Positions 26,808 to 36,241 of a DNA stretch of 64,000 bases are shown piece by piece. This stretch comes from Phenylobacterium sp. Lineage in GTDB: Bacteria; Pseudomonadota; Alphaproteobacteria; Caulobacterales; Caulobacteraceae. Under the pieces are notes generated by a model that was not told the DNA's origin, did no database searches, and saw only the letters and a list, made by a program, of their open reading frames with translations. A program made the translations under genes and the position numbers. Where the stretch lies: assembly GCF_025934275.1 (NCBI RefSeq), contig NZ_JAICYI010000006.1, forward strand, positions 1 through 64,000, given 5' to 3'. How positions within the stretch are numbered: position 1 is the first letter of the stretch; each line of letters opens with the position of its first letter.

Positions 26808-27203
26808 ATGCCGATGTTGCAGACCTACCTCGCGCAGCTCAACCGCCAGTTCCACCCCGACCGCATCGCGGGCTTCAAGGCCGAGCGGCTGCAGCATTTC
26901 GCGCCGGGCCAGTCCCTCGACCTGGCCTTCCTGGGTGACGAGAAGACGCCGCTGCATCGCGCCTGGACGAGCTATTTCCAGACCGTCCCGCCAAGCATCC
27001 GCGAAGCGGTGCGCGCGGTGATCCATTCTGCCCTCGCCACCGATCCGCCGACGCCGCTGACGATGTCCTGGGCGCCGGGCTATGACTTCGAGCTCAACGT
27101 CTGGCATGCGCCGGACACCGACATGACCCGCGGCGGCATCACGGTGCTGATCAAGTCCCGCTACCCGTCGGACCCGCATCCGCAGAGCCGGGGCGGCCGC
27201 TAG
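26808..27203 (+). CDS. hypothetical protein
   Basis: 131 residues from MPMLQTYLAQL, preceded by GGGGGAA. It reads as a compact alpha/beta protein: a helical start, SLDLAFLGDEKTPLH, REAVRAVIHSALATD, then strands (FELNVWHAPDTDMTRGG, ITVLIKSRYP). Family not recognised. No signal peptide or membrane helix. It lies between the Crp-type regulator (same strand) and the cyclase gene (convergent, sharing CTAG at the stops), so a role in the same circuit is possible but unproven. Confidence 0.65.
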   Translation: MPMLQTYLAQLNRQFHPDRIAGFKAERLQHFAPGQSLDLAFLGDEKTPLHRAWTSYFQTVPPSIREAVRAVIHSALATDPPTPLTMSWAPGYDFELNVWHAPDTDMTRGGITVLIKSRYPSDPHPQSRGGR

Positions 27204-28972
27204 CTGATCCGCTCCAGCAGGCCGTCGCCGACGCCGGCGGCGCGCAGCGCCTCGACGAAGCCTTCGCGATCAGCGGGCCGCGCGTACGGCGAGAGCCTCG
27301 GGACGCGCAACCGGCGCGCGCGGTCCTGGTCCTCCGGCGCGAAAGCGGCCCGCGCCTCCTCGATTCGCCCGAGCCGCACCAGGCTGGCGGCGATGATGCC
27401 GGGAGCCCGGGCGTCATGCAGGGCGCCGGCGATTTCGGCTTGCCTGATCGCCTCCTCGTACTGGCCCGCGTGGAAGTGGGCCAGCGCCAGGAGCGAGCGC
27501 ATGGCGCGCAGCTGTGGATCGTAAGGGCTGTAGCGGATGCTCCGCTCGATCGGCGCGACAGCCTCGGCGGCGCGGCCGGAATAGACCAGCACCTGGCCCA
27601 GCCGGAAGTGTCCGAAGGCCAGGTTCGGGTTGAGAGAAAGGGTCTTGCGGGCTTCCTCCAGCGCCTCGCTGTGGCGGCCGAGATAGAGCGAGGCGCCGGA
27701 CGAGGCGAAGTAGCCATAGGCGTCGCGCGGATCGAGGCGAATGGCCGTGTGCGCCGCCGTGCGCGCCTCGGCCAGATCCGACATCGGCCGCTCGGACCAG
27801 TCGTAGACCGCGAGGCCGTAGAGCGCGCGGGCCAGGCCGGTGTAGCCCAGCGCCAGCTCGGGGTCCCGCTCGATGGCGCGCCGGAAGAAGCTGATCGCCA
27901 GCCGGCAGCCCTCCGCCGAGACCTTGTTCATGTGCCACATGCCGCGCTGGAAGCAGTCGAGCGCGTCGAAATCGGAGAGGTCCTTGCGGGCGGTGCGCAC
28001 GCCTTCGCTCTGCAGCATGGCCGGCTCGATCGCGCCCACCACCTGCTCGGTGATCTCGTCCTGCAGGGCCAGCACGTCGGCGAGCTCGCGGTCATAGTTC
28101 TCGGCCCAGATGTTGGCGCCGTCGGCCGCCTGGACGAGCTGCACGCTGACCCGCATGCGCGTCCCGCCGCGGCGGACGCTGCCCTGCAGCACGTAGCGGA
28201 CGCCGAGCTCGCGCCCCACGCTGGCCAGGTCGAGCTCGCGGCCTTTGAGGGCAAAGCTCGAGTTGCGCCCGATCACGAAGAACCAGCGCCAGCGGGAGAG
28301 CGCCGTCACGATATCGTCGGTGATCGCGTCGGCGAAATATTCCTGCTCGGGGTCGCCGCTCATATTGCGGAACGGCAGCACCACGATCGAGGGCTTGCTG
28401 GGAAGCGACAGCGGGGCGGCCGCGGGCGACGGCGCGCCCTGGCCGCGCAGCCGGTAGACCTGCACCGGGCGCGGAATGTTCTTCAGCTTCTGCGGCCCGA
28501 GATCCTCGAACTCGGCCTCGAGCCGGCCGTTGACGTCCTCGTAGACGCGCCCGGAGACGGCGATCCCGCCCGGATCGGCCAGACCCTCCAGCCGCGCGGC
28601 GACGTTGACGCCGTGGCCGAAGAGGTCGCCGTCCTCCACCACCACCTCGGCCGCGTGCACGCCGATCCGGAACAGGATGCGCCGGTCGGACGCGGCCTGA
28701 CCGTTGCGGCTCGCCGTGCGCGCCTGAATGGCCATCGCGCAACGCACAGCCTCTGCGGCGCTCGCGAAGGCCGCGAGCACCCCGTCGCCAGTCGTCTTGA
28801 TCACGTCGCCGCCTCCCTCGGCGACCGCCGGGCGCACGACCTCGTCGATGAGGCTGGCGACGGCGGCGAGCGTCGCGTCCTCGTCGCGCGCCACCAAGCG
28901 GCTGTAGCCTTCGATATCGGCCGCCAGTATGGCCCGAAGCCCCCTTTGGACTGGCGTGCGCGCCAACCTCAC
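27200..28972 (-). CDS. class III adenylyl cyclase - FlgO/TolB-like - TPR protein
   Basis: 590 residues from a GTG. A TTG two codons later is better spaced from GGGGGA and may be the true start. Residues ~10-190 are a class III cyclase domain with all expected catalytic residues: metal-binding D19 (AADIEGYSR) and D63 (KTTGDG), adenine-specifying K59 and D116 (EDGDLFG), transition-state N123 and R127 (GVNVAAR). Then come a FlgO/TolB-like domain (VVLPFRNMSGD, VRYVLQGSVRR) and TPR repeats to the C-terminus. It should make cAMP. It shares the last two modules with the TIR protein at 17592-19337. The Crp-type gene is nearby. Confidence 0.92.
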   Translation of the reverse strand: MRLARTPVQRGLRAILAADIEGYSRLVARDEDATLAAVASLIDEVVRPAVAEGGGDVIKTTGDGVLAAFASAAEAVRCAMAIQARTASRNGQAASDRRILFRIGVHAAEVVVEDGDLFGHGVNVAARLEGLADPGGIAVSGRVYEDVNGRLEAEFEDLGPQKLKNIPRPVQVYRLRGQGAPSPAAAPLSLPSKPSIVVLPFRNMSGDPEQEYFADAITDDIVTALSRWRWFFVIGRNSSFALKGRELDLASVGRELGVRYVLQGSVRRGGTRMRVSVQLVQAADGANIWAENYDRELADVLALQDEITEQVVGAIEPAMLQSEGVRTARKDLSDFDALDCFQRGMWHMNKVSAEGCRLAISFFRRAIERDPELALGYTGLARALYGLAVYDWSERPMSDLAEARTAAHTAIRLDPRDAYGYFASSGASLYLGRHSEALEEARKTLSLNPNLAFGHFRLGQVLVYSGRAAEAVAPIERSIRYSPYDPQLRAMRSLLALAHFHAGQYEEAIRQAEIAGALHDARAPGIIAASLVRLGRIEEARAAFAPEDQDRARRLRVPRLSPYARPADREGFVEALRAAGVGDGLLERIS

Positions 28973-29129
28973 TCCCCCTGCGAGCGTTCCAGCGACTCCC
29001 TAACGGTCGTTTGAATCAGAACACGGGCGGCGGAAAAGGTGAAGATGAAGCGCGCAGGCGGCTTCGCCTTCCGCGGGCGCCTGGCCGCCCTGGGCTCGCA
29101 ACCCCCGAGGAGCGGGATATAAGGCGGCC

Positions 29130-30581
29130 ATGGCACTGGACAGCACCGCCGCCGGCGTCGTCGATCGGCTGGAAGCGGAATACCTTCGCAGCGTGGAGGC
29201 CTTGCGCGCCGCGCTCAAGGATTTCCTCGAGCACGGGGCGACGCCGGATCCGACGCTCAGGTTCCAGGGCGCGTTCGTCTATCCCCAACTCAGCCTGCAC
29301 TGGCCGGCGGGCCGACCCTATCCCCGCATCGGCCGCGCCTTCGCCCGCATCGGCCTGCCCGGCCGCTATTCGGTGACGATCACCCGCCCGGACCTGTTCC
29401 GCGACTACCTGGTCGAGCAGCTCTCGCTGATCCAGCGGGACTTCGAGGTGGAGATCGAGGTCGGGCGCTCGGCGCAGGAAATCCCCTTCGCCTATGTGCT
29501 GGACGGCGCCGCCGACATCGAGCTCGCCGATCGCAGTTCGATGGAGATCGCCCGCCACTTCCCGACCACCGAGCTGGCCCACATCGGCGACGAGATCGCC
29601 GACGGCTCCTGGATGACGCCCGGCGACGCGCCGCGCCCGCTGGCGCTGTTCGACGGTCTGCGCACGGATTTCTCGCTGGCCCGGCTCGCGCATTACACCG
29701 GCACGCCGGCCGAGCACGTGCAGCAGTACATCCTGTTCACCAACTACCACCGCTATGTCGACGAATTCGTCCGATGGGGTTGCGAGCAGCTGAAGGCGGG
29801 CGGCCCCTACCGAGCCCTGTCCGCGGCCGGGCAGGTCTATGTGACCGAAGAGACGGCCAATCCGGAGGCGCAGGTCGCCGCCGGCTCGTGGCGCAAGCAT
29901 CAGATGCCGGCCTACCACCTGATGGCCGAAGGCCGACGCGGGATCAGCCTGGTGAACATCGGCGTCGGCCCCTCCAACGCCAAGACGATCTGCGACCACC
30001 TGGCGGTGCTGCGGCCGCAGGCCTGGCTGATGATCGGCCACTGCGGCGGCCTGCGGGGCTCGCAGACGATCGGCGACTATGTGCTGGCGCACGCCTACCT
30101 GCGCGACGACAACGTGCTCGACGAGGTGCTGCCGCCGGAGATTCCGATCCCGCCGATCGCCGAGGTGCAGGTGGCGCTCAACGCCGGCGCCGAGCAGGTG
30201 ACCGGCGAGACGGGCGAGGTGCTGAAGCGGCGTCTTCGGACCGGCACGGTGGTCACCACCGACGACCGCAACTGGGAGCTCCGCTACTCCTCGTCCGCCC
30301 AGCGGTTCAACCAGAGCCGCGCGGTCGCCATCGACATGGAGTCAGCGACCATCGCCGCCCAGGGCTACCGTTTCCGCGTGCCCTACGGGACGCTGCTCTG
30401 CGTCTCCGACAAGCCGCTCCACGGCGAGATCAAGCTGCCCGGCCAGGCCAACGCCTTCTACGAGCGGGCGATCGGCCAGCACCTGCAGATCGCCATCGCC
30501 ACGGTCGATCTCCTGAAGGGCGAGGGCGCGCGGCTGCACTCGCGCAAGCTCAGGAGCTTCGACGAGCCGCCGTTCCGGTGA
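29130..30581 (+). CDS. amn: AMP nucleosidase
   Basis: 483 residues, the usual length. It hydrolyses AMP to adenine and ribose-5-phosphate and so buffers the adenylate pool. An N-terminal AMN-specific domain (about 1-180) is followed by the nucleoside-phosphorylase fold (about 250-470) with GVGPSNAKTICDHLA, MIGHCGGLRGSQ, and the catalytic-site regions VAIDMESATIAAQGYR and LLCVSDKPLHGE. It is divergent from the adenylyl cyclase gene, a possible metabolic link through AMP/ATP, but this is only positional. Confidence 0.95.
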   Translation: MALDSTAAGVVDRLEAEYLRSVEALRAALKDFLEHGATPDPTLRFQGAFVYPQLSLHWPAGRPYPRIGRAFARIGLPGRYSVTITRPDLFRDYLVEQLSLIQRDFEVEIEVGRSAQEIPFAYVLDGAADIELADRSSMEIARHFPTTELAHIGDEIADGSWMTPGDAPRPLALFDGLRTDFSLARLAHYTGTPAEHVQQYILFTNYHRYVDEFVRWGCEQLKAGGPYRALSAAGQVYVTEETANPEAQVAAGSWRKHQMPAYHLMAEGRRGISLVNIGVGPSNAKTICDHLAVLRPQAWLMIGHCGGLRGSQTIGDYVLAHAYLRDDNVLDEVLPPEIPIPPIAEVQVALNAGAEQVTGETGEVLKRRLRTGTVVTTDDRNWELRYSSSAQRFNQSRAVAIDMESATIAAQGYRFRVPYGTLLCVSDKPLHGEIKLPGQANAFYERAIGQHLQIAIATVDLLKGEGARLHSRKLRSFDEPPFR

Positions 30582-30706
30582 GAGGGCGCTTCGCGCCGAA
30601 TCAACGCGCGAAGGAGTGGTCCGATCAGGTTTCTGGCGCATGGCGTCATGGCCCACTAGCGCCGCCAGTGGAATAGTGACGTTATTCGAACCCTGGATTC
30701 GAGGGG

Positions 30707-31747
30707 ATGATGCGCCGCCTCCCGCTGCTTGCCCTAGCCGCCGTGCTGACCGCGGGCGCCGCCGACGCCGGCCCCTATCACGCGCCGCGCACCGCCAATG
30801 GCGCGCCTGACCTGCAGGGGGTTTGGACCAACGCCTCGCTGACCTTCCTGGAGCGGCCGCCGATCTTCAAGGGGCTGATCGCCACGCCGCAGGAAGAGGC
30901 GATGATGATCGCCGGGTTCAAGAAGAGGGCGGGGACCTTGCTGGACGCGAAGGTCGATCCGAACCTGCCCGCCCCGCCGGTGGTGAAGGCCGCGCCGCAG
31001 GCCGACATCCTGGAGATGGACCTGCGGCTGGCGCGGATCGACGGCCAGCCCCGCTCGTCGTGGATCGTCGAGCCGGCCGACGGCCAGGTGCCTTACAACG
31101 AGGCCGGCAAGGCGGCCGCCAGGGCCGCGGACCAAAGCTCCTACGACGGCCCCGAGACGCGGCCGCTCAGCGAGCGGTGCCTGACCGCCGTGGGCTCGCC
31201 CGAGGGCCCGCCGATGCTGAACACCGGCTTCAACGCCAACTACCAGGTCTTCCAGACCAAGGATTATGTGGCCATCGAGGTGGAGATGAACCACGACGTC
31301 CGCATCATCCGGCTCGGCGACACGCTGCATATTCCCGGCAATATCCGTCCGTGGCTCGGTGACTCGATCGGCCACTGGGAGGGCGAGACCCTGGTGGTGG
31401 AGACCACCAACCTCGAGCCGCGCTCGAATGTGGAGTCGCGGGGCGCGAACCTGGTGTTCTCGCCGCAGGCGAAGATCACCGAGCGGTTCACCCGGACCGG
31501 CCCGGACGAGATCCTCTACGAGTTCGGCGTCGACGACCCGACCTACCTGACCAGGCCGTGGCGCGCCCAGATGGCGATGCGCGCCGCCAAGGGACCGATC
31601 TACGAATACGCCTGCCACGAGGGGAACTACTCCCTCGCCAACGCCCTGCAAGGCGCACGTTACGAGGAGACCCATCCCGTCGCCGCCGCGCCGCCGGCGG
31701 CTCCCGCCGCGGCGCCATCGCCGAAGGCCGGAGCCGGACGGCCATGA
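30707..31747 (+). CDS. exported protein of unknown function
   Basis: 346 residues with a signal peptide (cleavage near ADAGPY). A second ATG at 30710 is better spaced from GAGGGG. The body contains NGAPDLQGVWTNASLTFLER, a cysteine in LSERCLTA, and a lipocalin-like run of strands (IRLGDTLHIP, WEGETLVVETTN, ITERFTRTGPDEILYEF). The C-terminus is an Ala/Pro-rich tail. This kind of secreted protein is common in Caulobacterales and sphingomonads, but I do not know a function. It is followed by two phosphatase genes on the same strand. Confidence 0.75.
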   Translation: MMRRLPLLALAAVLTAGAADAGPYHAPRTANGAPDLQGVWTNASLTFLERPPIFKGLIATPQEEAMMIAGFKKRAGTLLDAKVDPNLPAPPVVKAAPQADILEMDLRLARIDGQPRSSWIVEPADGQVPYNEAGKAAARAADQSSYDGPETRPLSERCLTAVGSPEGPPMLNTGFNANYQVFQTKDYVAIEVEMNHDVRIIRLGDTLHIPGNIRPWLGDSIGHWEGETLVVETTNLEPRSNVESRGANLVFSPQAKITERFTRTGPDEILYEFGVDDPTYLTRPWRAQMAMRAAKGPIYEYACHEGNYSLANALQGARYEETHPVAAAPPAAPAAAPSPKAGAGRP

Positions 31748-31796
31748 GCCATAGCCGTCTCGATCCGTCGCCCGAAGCGGGTTAGAGGATCGGCCG

Positions 31797-32573
31797 ATGA
31801 GCCGGCACATCGACTTCGACGGGATCGAGAACTTCCGGGACTTCGGCGGCTATCCCACCGCCTGCGGGCGCGGCGTGAAGACGGGCCGGCTCTACCGGTC
31901 CGGCGCGCACCACTTGGCGAGCGACGCCGACCTCGTCCGGCTGCGGGAGCTCGGCGTCAAGGTGGTGGTCGACCTGCGCCAGCCGCACGAGCGCCGGCGC
32001 GAGCCGTCGCGCCGTTGGAACGGCTTCGACGCCGCAGTGATCGAGAACGACATCGTCTCGGAGCATCCCGACTGGCTCGACAAGCTGAAGGTCTGCGACC
32101 TCAGCGCCGGTTGGTTCTTCGAGGACACCCGCAACTACTACCGGGTGACGCCCTTCGAGGCCCGCTACACCGATCTCTACGGCGCCTATTTCCGCAGCCT
32201 GGGCGACGCCGAGGGCGCGGTGCTGGTGCACTGCGCAGCGGGCAAGGACCGCACCGGCATCGCCTGCGCGCTCACCCACCACATCGCGGGCGTCCATCCG
32301 GACGACATCATGGCCGACTACCTGCTGACCAACGACGAAACCCGCATGGAGCGGAAGATCGCGGCGCTCGAGCCCTATTTCGCCGAGCACCTCGGGCGGA
32401 CGGCGAGCGACGAGGCGCTGCGCACCGCGGTGTCGGTGTTCCCGGAGTACCTGGAGACGGCGTTTGCGACCATCCGGGAGACCTGCGGCTCGGTGGACGC
32501 CTATCTGGAGCAGGCGCTGGGCATCGACGCGGAGGCGCGCGGACGGATTCACGACCGCGTGCTGGCGGGCTGA
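31797..32573 (+). CDS. tyrosine phosphatase (PtpB-like), first of a tandem pair
   Basis: 258 residues. The N-terminal NFRDFGGY ... GRLYRSG is the hallmark of the bacterial PtpB / Tyr_phosphatase3 family. The P-loop is HCAAGKDRTG with nucleophile C146 and the Lys/Asp typical of the dual phospho-Tyr/phosphoinositide type. The general acid region and the C-terminal helical lid (TAVSVFPEYLETAF, GSVDAYLEQALGI) are present. No signal peptide, so it acts in the cytoplasm. The next gene is a close paralogue of the same length. Confidence 0.92.
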   Translation: MSRHIDFDGIENFRDFGGYPTACGRGVKTGRLYRSGAHHLASDADLVRLRELGVKVVVDLRQPHERRREPSRRWNGFDAAVIENDIVSEHPDWLDKLKVCDLSAGWFFEDTRNYYRVTPFEARYTDLYGAYFRSLGDAEGAVLVHCAAGKDRTGIACALTHHIAGVHPDDIMADYLLTNDETRMERKIAALEPYFAEHLGRTASDEALRTAVSVFPEYLETAFATIRETCGSVDAYLEQALGIDAEARGRIHDRVLAG

Positions 32574-32618
32574 GGGGCTGTCTCGATTCCGTCAGACCTC
32601 GGCGCTAAGCGAGGCGCC

Positions 32619-33395
32619 ATGACCGCGTCCATCGCCTTCGAGGGCATCGACAACTTCCGCGACTTCGGCGGCTACCGCACGAGGCACGGAGCGGTGATGG
32701 CGACCGGCCGGCTGTTCCGCTCGGGCCACCATGCCCGCGCCACGGACCAGGACCTCGAGAGGCTGGCCGATCTCGGCATCGGCGTCATCGTCGACCTGCG
32801 CCGGCCGAACGAACGCGAGCGCGACGTCGCGCGCCGCTGGCCCGGCTTCGGCGGCGTGGTGATCGACAGCGACGTCGGCCAGCAGAGCCTCGACGAGTGG
32901 CAGGAGTTCATCGCGCGCTCCGACCTGACGCCCGCGTCGTTCCAGAACTACATGCTGGACTACTACCGCCAGGCGCCCGCGGAGCCCCGGCACATCGATC
33001 TCTACCGTCGCTACTTCCGCGCGCTCGCGGAAGGCCGCGGCGGCATCCTCGTGCACTGCACGGCGGGCAAGGACCGCACCGGCATCGCCTGCGCGCTCAC
33101 TCAGCACATCGCAGGCGTGCACGACGACGACATCCTCCACGACTACCTGCTGACCAACGATCCCGCGCGGATCGAAGCCCGCATCGGCCTGGTGCGGCAG
33201 GCGATCGGCGACAACATCGGGCGGACCCCCAGCGAAGAGGCGGTGAGGATCGCGATCTCGGTGGACGCGGCCTATCTCGCACAGGCTTTCGAGGCCATGC
33301 GCGAGCGGTTCGGCTCCATCGACGGCTACCTGGAAGACGCGCTCGGGATCGACGCGGCCCTGCGTGACCGCATCCACGACAAGCTGCTGGGCTGA
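32619..33395 (+). CDS. tyrosine phosphatase (PtpB-like), second of a tandem pair
   Basis: 258 residues, colinear with the preceding gene along its whole length. The NFRDFGGY start and P-loop HCTAGKDRTG (nucleophile C147) are kept, so both copies look active. Differences cluster in the middle segment (DVGQQSLDEWQEF here against DIVSEHPDWLDKL) that lines the substrate pocket in the family, suggesting different substrates. The 45-base gap fits one transcript. Local gene duplication is the simplest origin. Confidence 0.92.
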   Translation: MTASIAFEGIDNFRDFGGYRTRHGAVMATGRLFRSGHHARATDQDLERLADLGIGVIVDLRRPNERERDVARRWPGFGGVVIDSDVGQQSLDEWQEFIARSDLTPASFQNYMLDYYRQAPAEPRHIDLYRRYFRALAEGRGGILVHCTAGKDRTGIACALTQHIAGVHDDDILHDYLLTNDPARIEARIGLVRQAIGDNIGRTPSEEAVRIAISVDAAYLAQAFEAMRERFGSIDGYLEDALGIDAALRDRIHDKLLG

Positions 33396-33532
33396 TATGC
33401 GTGCGCCCGCCGCAGCCTCCGCAAGCCGCGACGGGCGCAATCAGGGACAGACCTCCAGAGGAAGGCCCACGACAACAATTGCGTGCGCCGCGCGAGGCGC
33501 CTAATCACCACGCCGTGAATCACGGAGTGATG

Positions 33533-34705
33533 ATGCAAAGCTTCCAACCGCCGCGGCGGATCCTCATGGGGCCGGGCCCCTCCGACGTCAGCCCCCGCGT
33601 GCTGGCCGCGCTCGCCAGGCCGACGATCGGCCACCTCGATCCTGCGTTCCAGGCGCTGATGGAGGAGATCAAGGCCGCGCTGCAGCGGCTGTTCAACGCC
33701 CCCGAGCACGCCTGCGTGCCGCTACCCGCCCCGGGCACCGCCGGCATGGAGGCGGCGATGATGAACCTGCTGGAGCCCGGCGACCGGGCGGTGATCGCCG
33801 TCAACGGGGCGTTCGGCGGCCGGATGGCCGACATGGCGGCCCGCGCGGGCGCGAGCGTGGTCACCGTCGAGCACGAGTGGGGCCAGCCGGTCGATCCGAA
33901 GAAGCTGGAGCCGGCGCTCGCGGAAGCACGGACCAAGGTGCTGGCCTTCGTTCACGCCGAGACCTCGACGGGGGCGCGGAGCGATCCCGCCCCGCTCTGC
34001 GCGCTGGCCCGCAAGCACGGCGCGCTGACGGTCGTCGATTGCGTGACCTCGCTGGGCGGCATCGCCGTCGACGTGGCGGGCTGGGACGCCGACGTGGTCT
34101 ATTCGGGGACCCAGAAGTGCCTCTCCGCGCCGCCCGGCCTTGCGCCCATCGCGCTCTCCAAACAGGCGCAGGCGGCGATCTCCGGACGCAAGGAGAAGGT
34201 CCGCAACTGGCTGCTCGATTTCAACCTGCTGATGTCCTACTGGGGTGGCGAGGGCGGCCGGACCTATCACCACACCGCCCCGATCAACGCGCTCTATGGC
34301 CTGCACGAAGCGCTGGTCGCGCTGTTCGAGGAGGGCCAGCAGGCGGCGATCGTCCGCCACGCCCGCATGCACGAGGCGTTCGCCGCCGGGCTGGAGGCCG
34401 TGGGGCTGCAGATCCTGGGCGATCCGGCTCATCGGCTGCCGCAGCTGAACGCTGTCGTGGTCCCGGACGGCGTCGAGGAAGCCGCGGTCCGCGCGCGGGT
34501 GCTGCAGACCTGGGACCTGGAGATCGGCGCAGGGCTCGGGCCTCTGAAGGGCCGCATCTGGCGGATTGGGCTGATGGGCGCCTCCGCGACGCCGTGGCAC
34601 GTGCGGCTATGCCTGACGGCGCTCTGCCAGGCGCTGAGTTCGGAGGGATTCAAGGCCGACGCCGCCGCGGCGCTGGCCGCCGCCGAGCCGAAGCTCGCCG
34701 CCTAG
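33533..34705 (+). CDS. alanine-glyoxylate / serine-pyruvate aminotransferase family protein
   Basis: 390 residues from MQSFQPPRRI (a second ATG directly upstream at 33530 is too close to GGAG). A fold-type I, class V PLP enzyme: ILMGPGPSDVSPRVL at the start, the PLP contact region HAETSTGA, VVDCVTSLGG, and the Schiff-base lysine K195 in YSGTQKCLSAPPGL. It transfers amino groups between alanine or serine and glyoxylate or pyruvate. Downstream is an MFS carrier, but I see no complete pathway around it. Confidence 0.9.
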   Translation: MQSFQPPRRILMGPGPSDVSPRVLAALARPTIGHLDPAFQALMEEIKAALQRLFNAPEHACVPLPAPGTAGMEAAMMNLLEPGDRAVIAVNGAFGGRMADMAARAGASVVTVEHEWGQPVDPKKLEPALAEARTKVLAFVHAETSTGARSDPAPLCALARKHGALTVVDCVTSLGGIAVDVAGWDADVVYSGTQKCLSAPPGLAPIALSKQAQAAISGRKEKVRNWLLDFNLLMSYWGGEGGRTYHHTAPINALYGLHEALVALFEEGQQAAIVRHARMHEAFAAGLEAVGLQILGDPAHRLPQLNAVVVPDGVEEAAVRARVLQTWDLEIGAGLGPLKGRIWRIGLMGASATPWHVRLCLTALCQALSSEGFKADAAAALAAAEPKLAA

Positions 34706-34783
34706 CGCGCTCCGGGCGTTGCGGCTAACGTCGGCCGCAAACCGCCTCTCCGATAAGGGCGGAGCCGCCCCGGGGAGACGCCG

Positions 34784-36241
34784 TTGACCGAATCCAGCTC
34801 GATCGAGACCCACGGGCCGTCGTCCGTCATCGACCCGCCGATCGTTTCGGAGATCGGCGGCGACGCCAAGCTGAACCGCGGCGCGATCTCCTGGTCGATC
34901 TTCGAGGGCGGGCGGGATCCGTACGTGATCCTGATCACCATCTACATGTTCATGCCCTACGTCGCCTCGGTGATGGTCGGCGATCCGGTGCGCGGGCAGG
35001 AGGAGATCTCTCGCTGGCAGCAGTACGCCGGCTGGATCGTGATGGGCACCGCCCCGTTCCTGGGCGCCTCGATCGACAAGCTCGGGCCGCGCAAGGCCTG
35101 GATCGCCCTGCTGGTGGCGGTGATGACGCCGATGATTGCGGCGCTGTGGTGGGCCAGGCCCGACCAGAGCGGGCTGTCGATCACCGCCACCATGTTCATC
35201 GCCATGGTGGTCAACGTGCTGTTCTCCTACACCGAGGTGCTGCACAACTCGATGCTGGTCAGGGCCGCCGGGCTGGAGAGCGCCCACAAGGCCTCGGGCC
35301 TGGCTCTGTCGCTCGGCAACGGCGCCTCGGTCCTGGCGCTCGCCTTCACGGCCTGGGCGTTCGCGCTGCCGGGCAAGGTGCATTGGGGCTGGGTGCCCGC
35401 CCACCCGCTGTTCGGCCTCGACCCCGCCCGCCACGAGCCGGAGCGGGTCACCGCCTTGCTCGCAGCCGGGATCCTGTTGCTGGGGGTCGTCCCGCTGCTG
35501 CTGTTCACGCCCGATGCGCCGCGCACCGGCGTCCCGGCCCTGAAGGCGCTCGCCGACGGGGCCAAGGACCTCTGGGCGATGCTGAAGACCGTGCGCCGCT
35601 TCAAGGACGCGGTCGTCTACCTGGCCAGCCGGATGTTCTTCGTCGACGGCATGAACGGCGTCTTGTTCTTCTTCGGGGTCCTAGCGGCGGGCGTCATGAA
35701 GTGGGGTCCGCTGGAGCTCCTGATCACCGGCGTCATCCTCTCCGTGCTTGCGGTGTTCGGCGGCTTCGTCGGCCGCTGGCTGGACGCCGGGCTCGGGCCC
35801 AAGAACGCGCTCCGGATCGAGATCTTCATGACCATGCTGGGGCTGATCGCGCTGCTGGGCATGCGCCCCGACACCATCTTCTATGTGGTCCACTTCGATC
35901 CGCACGCGCACGCGCCGCTGTGGGACGGGCCGGTGTACCGGACCTGGCCGGACCTCATCTACCTGCTGATCGGCTTCAACAATGCGATCTTCATCACCGG
36001 CCAGTACGCCTCGGCGCGGACCACCCTGACCCGGCTCACTCCGCCCGAGCAGACCGGCGCCTTCTTCGGCGTCTATGCGCTGTCCGGCGTAGCGACCGCC
36101 TGGCTGGCGCCCAGCCTGGTCAACATCGGCACGCGGGTGACGCACACCCAGCAGGGCGGGTTTGCGAGCATCGTCCTGCTGCTCGGAGTGGGGCTCGTGG
36201 GGCTGCTGTTCGTGCGCGGCGCGGGCCCCCGGGCGGCCTGA
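34784..36241 (+). CDS. MFS transporter
   Basis: 485 residues from a TTG start well placed behind GGGGAGA. Twelve or so membrane helices. The N-terminal ISWSIFEGGRDPYVILITIYMF resembles the first helix of Atg22/UMF-like carriers, and the loop after helix 2 carries DKLGPRKAW, the MFS motif A position. A long hydrophilic loop between helices (PDAPRTGVPALKALADGAKD) splits the two halves. Substrate unknown. It follows the aminotransferase by 78 bases and ends before the AT-rich pilin promoter. Confidence 0.85.
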   Translation: MTESSSIETHGPSSVIDPPIVSEIGGDAKLNRGAISWSIFEGGRDPYVILITIYMFMPYVASVMVGDPVRGQEEISRWQQYAGWIVMGTAPFLGASIDKLGPRKAWIALLVAVMTPMIAALWWARPDQSGLSITATMFIAMVVNVLFSYTEVLHNSMLVRAAGLESAHKASGLALSLGNGASVLALAFTAWAFALPGKVHWGWVPAHPLFGLDPARHEPERVTALLAAGILLLGVVPLLLFTPDAPRTGVPALKALADGAKDLWAMLKTVRRFKDAVVYLASRMFFVDGMNGVLFFFGVLAAGVMKWGPLELLITGVILSVLAVFGGFVGRWLDAGLGPKNALRIEIFMTMLGLIALLGMRPDTIFYVVHFDPHAHAPLWDGPVYRTWPDLIYLLIGFNNAIFITGQYASARTTLTRLTPPEQTGAFFGVYALSGVATAWLAPSLVNIGTRVTHTQQGGFASIVLLLGVGLVGLLFVRGAGPRAA

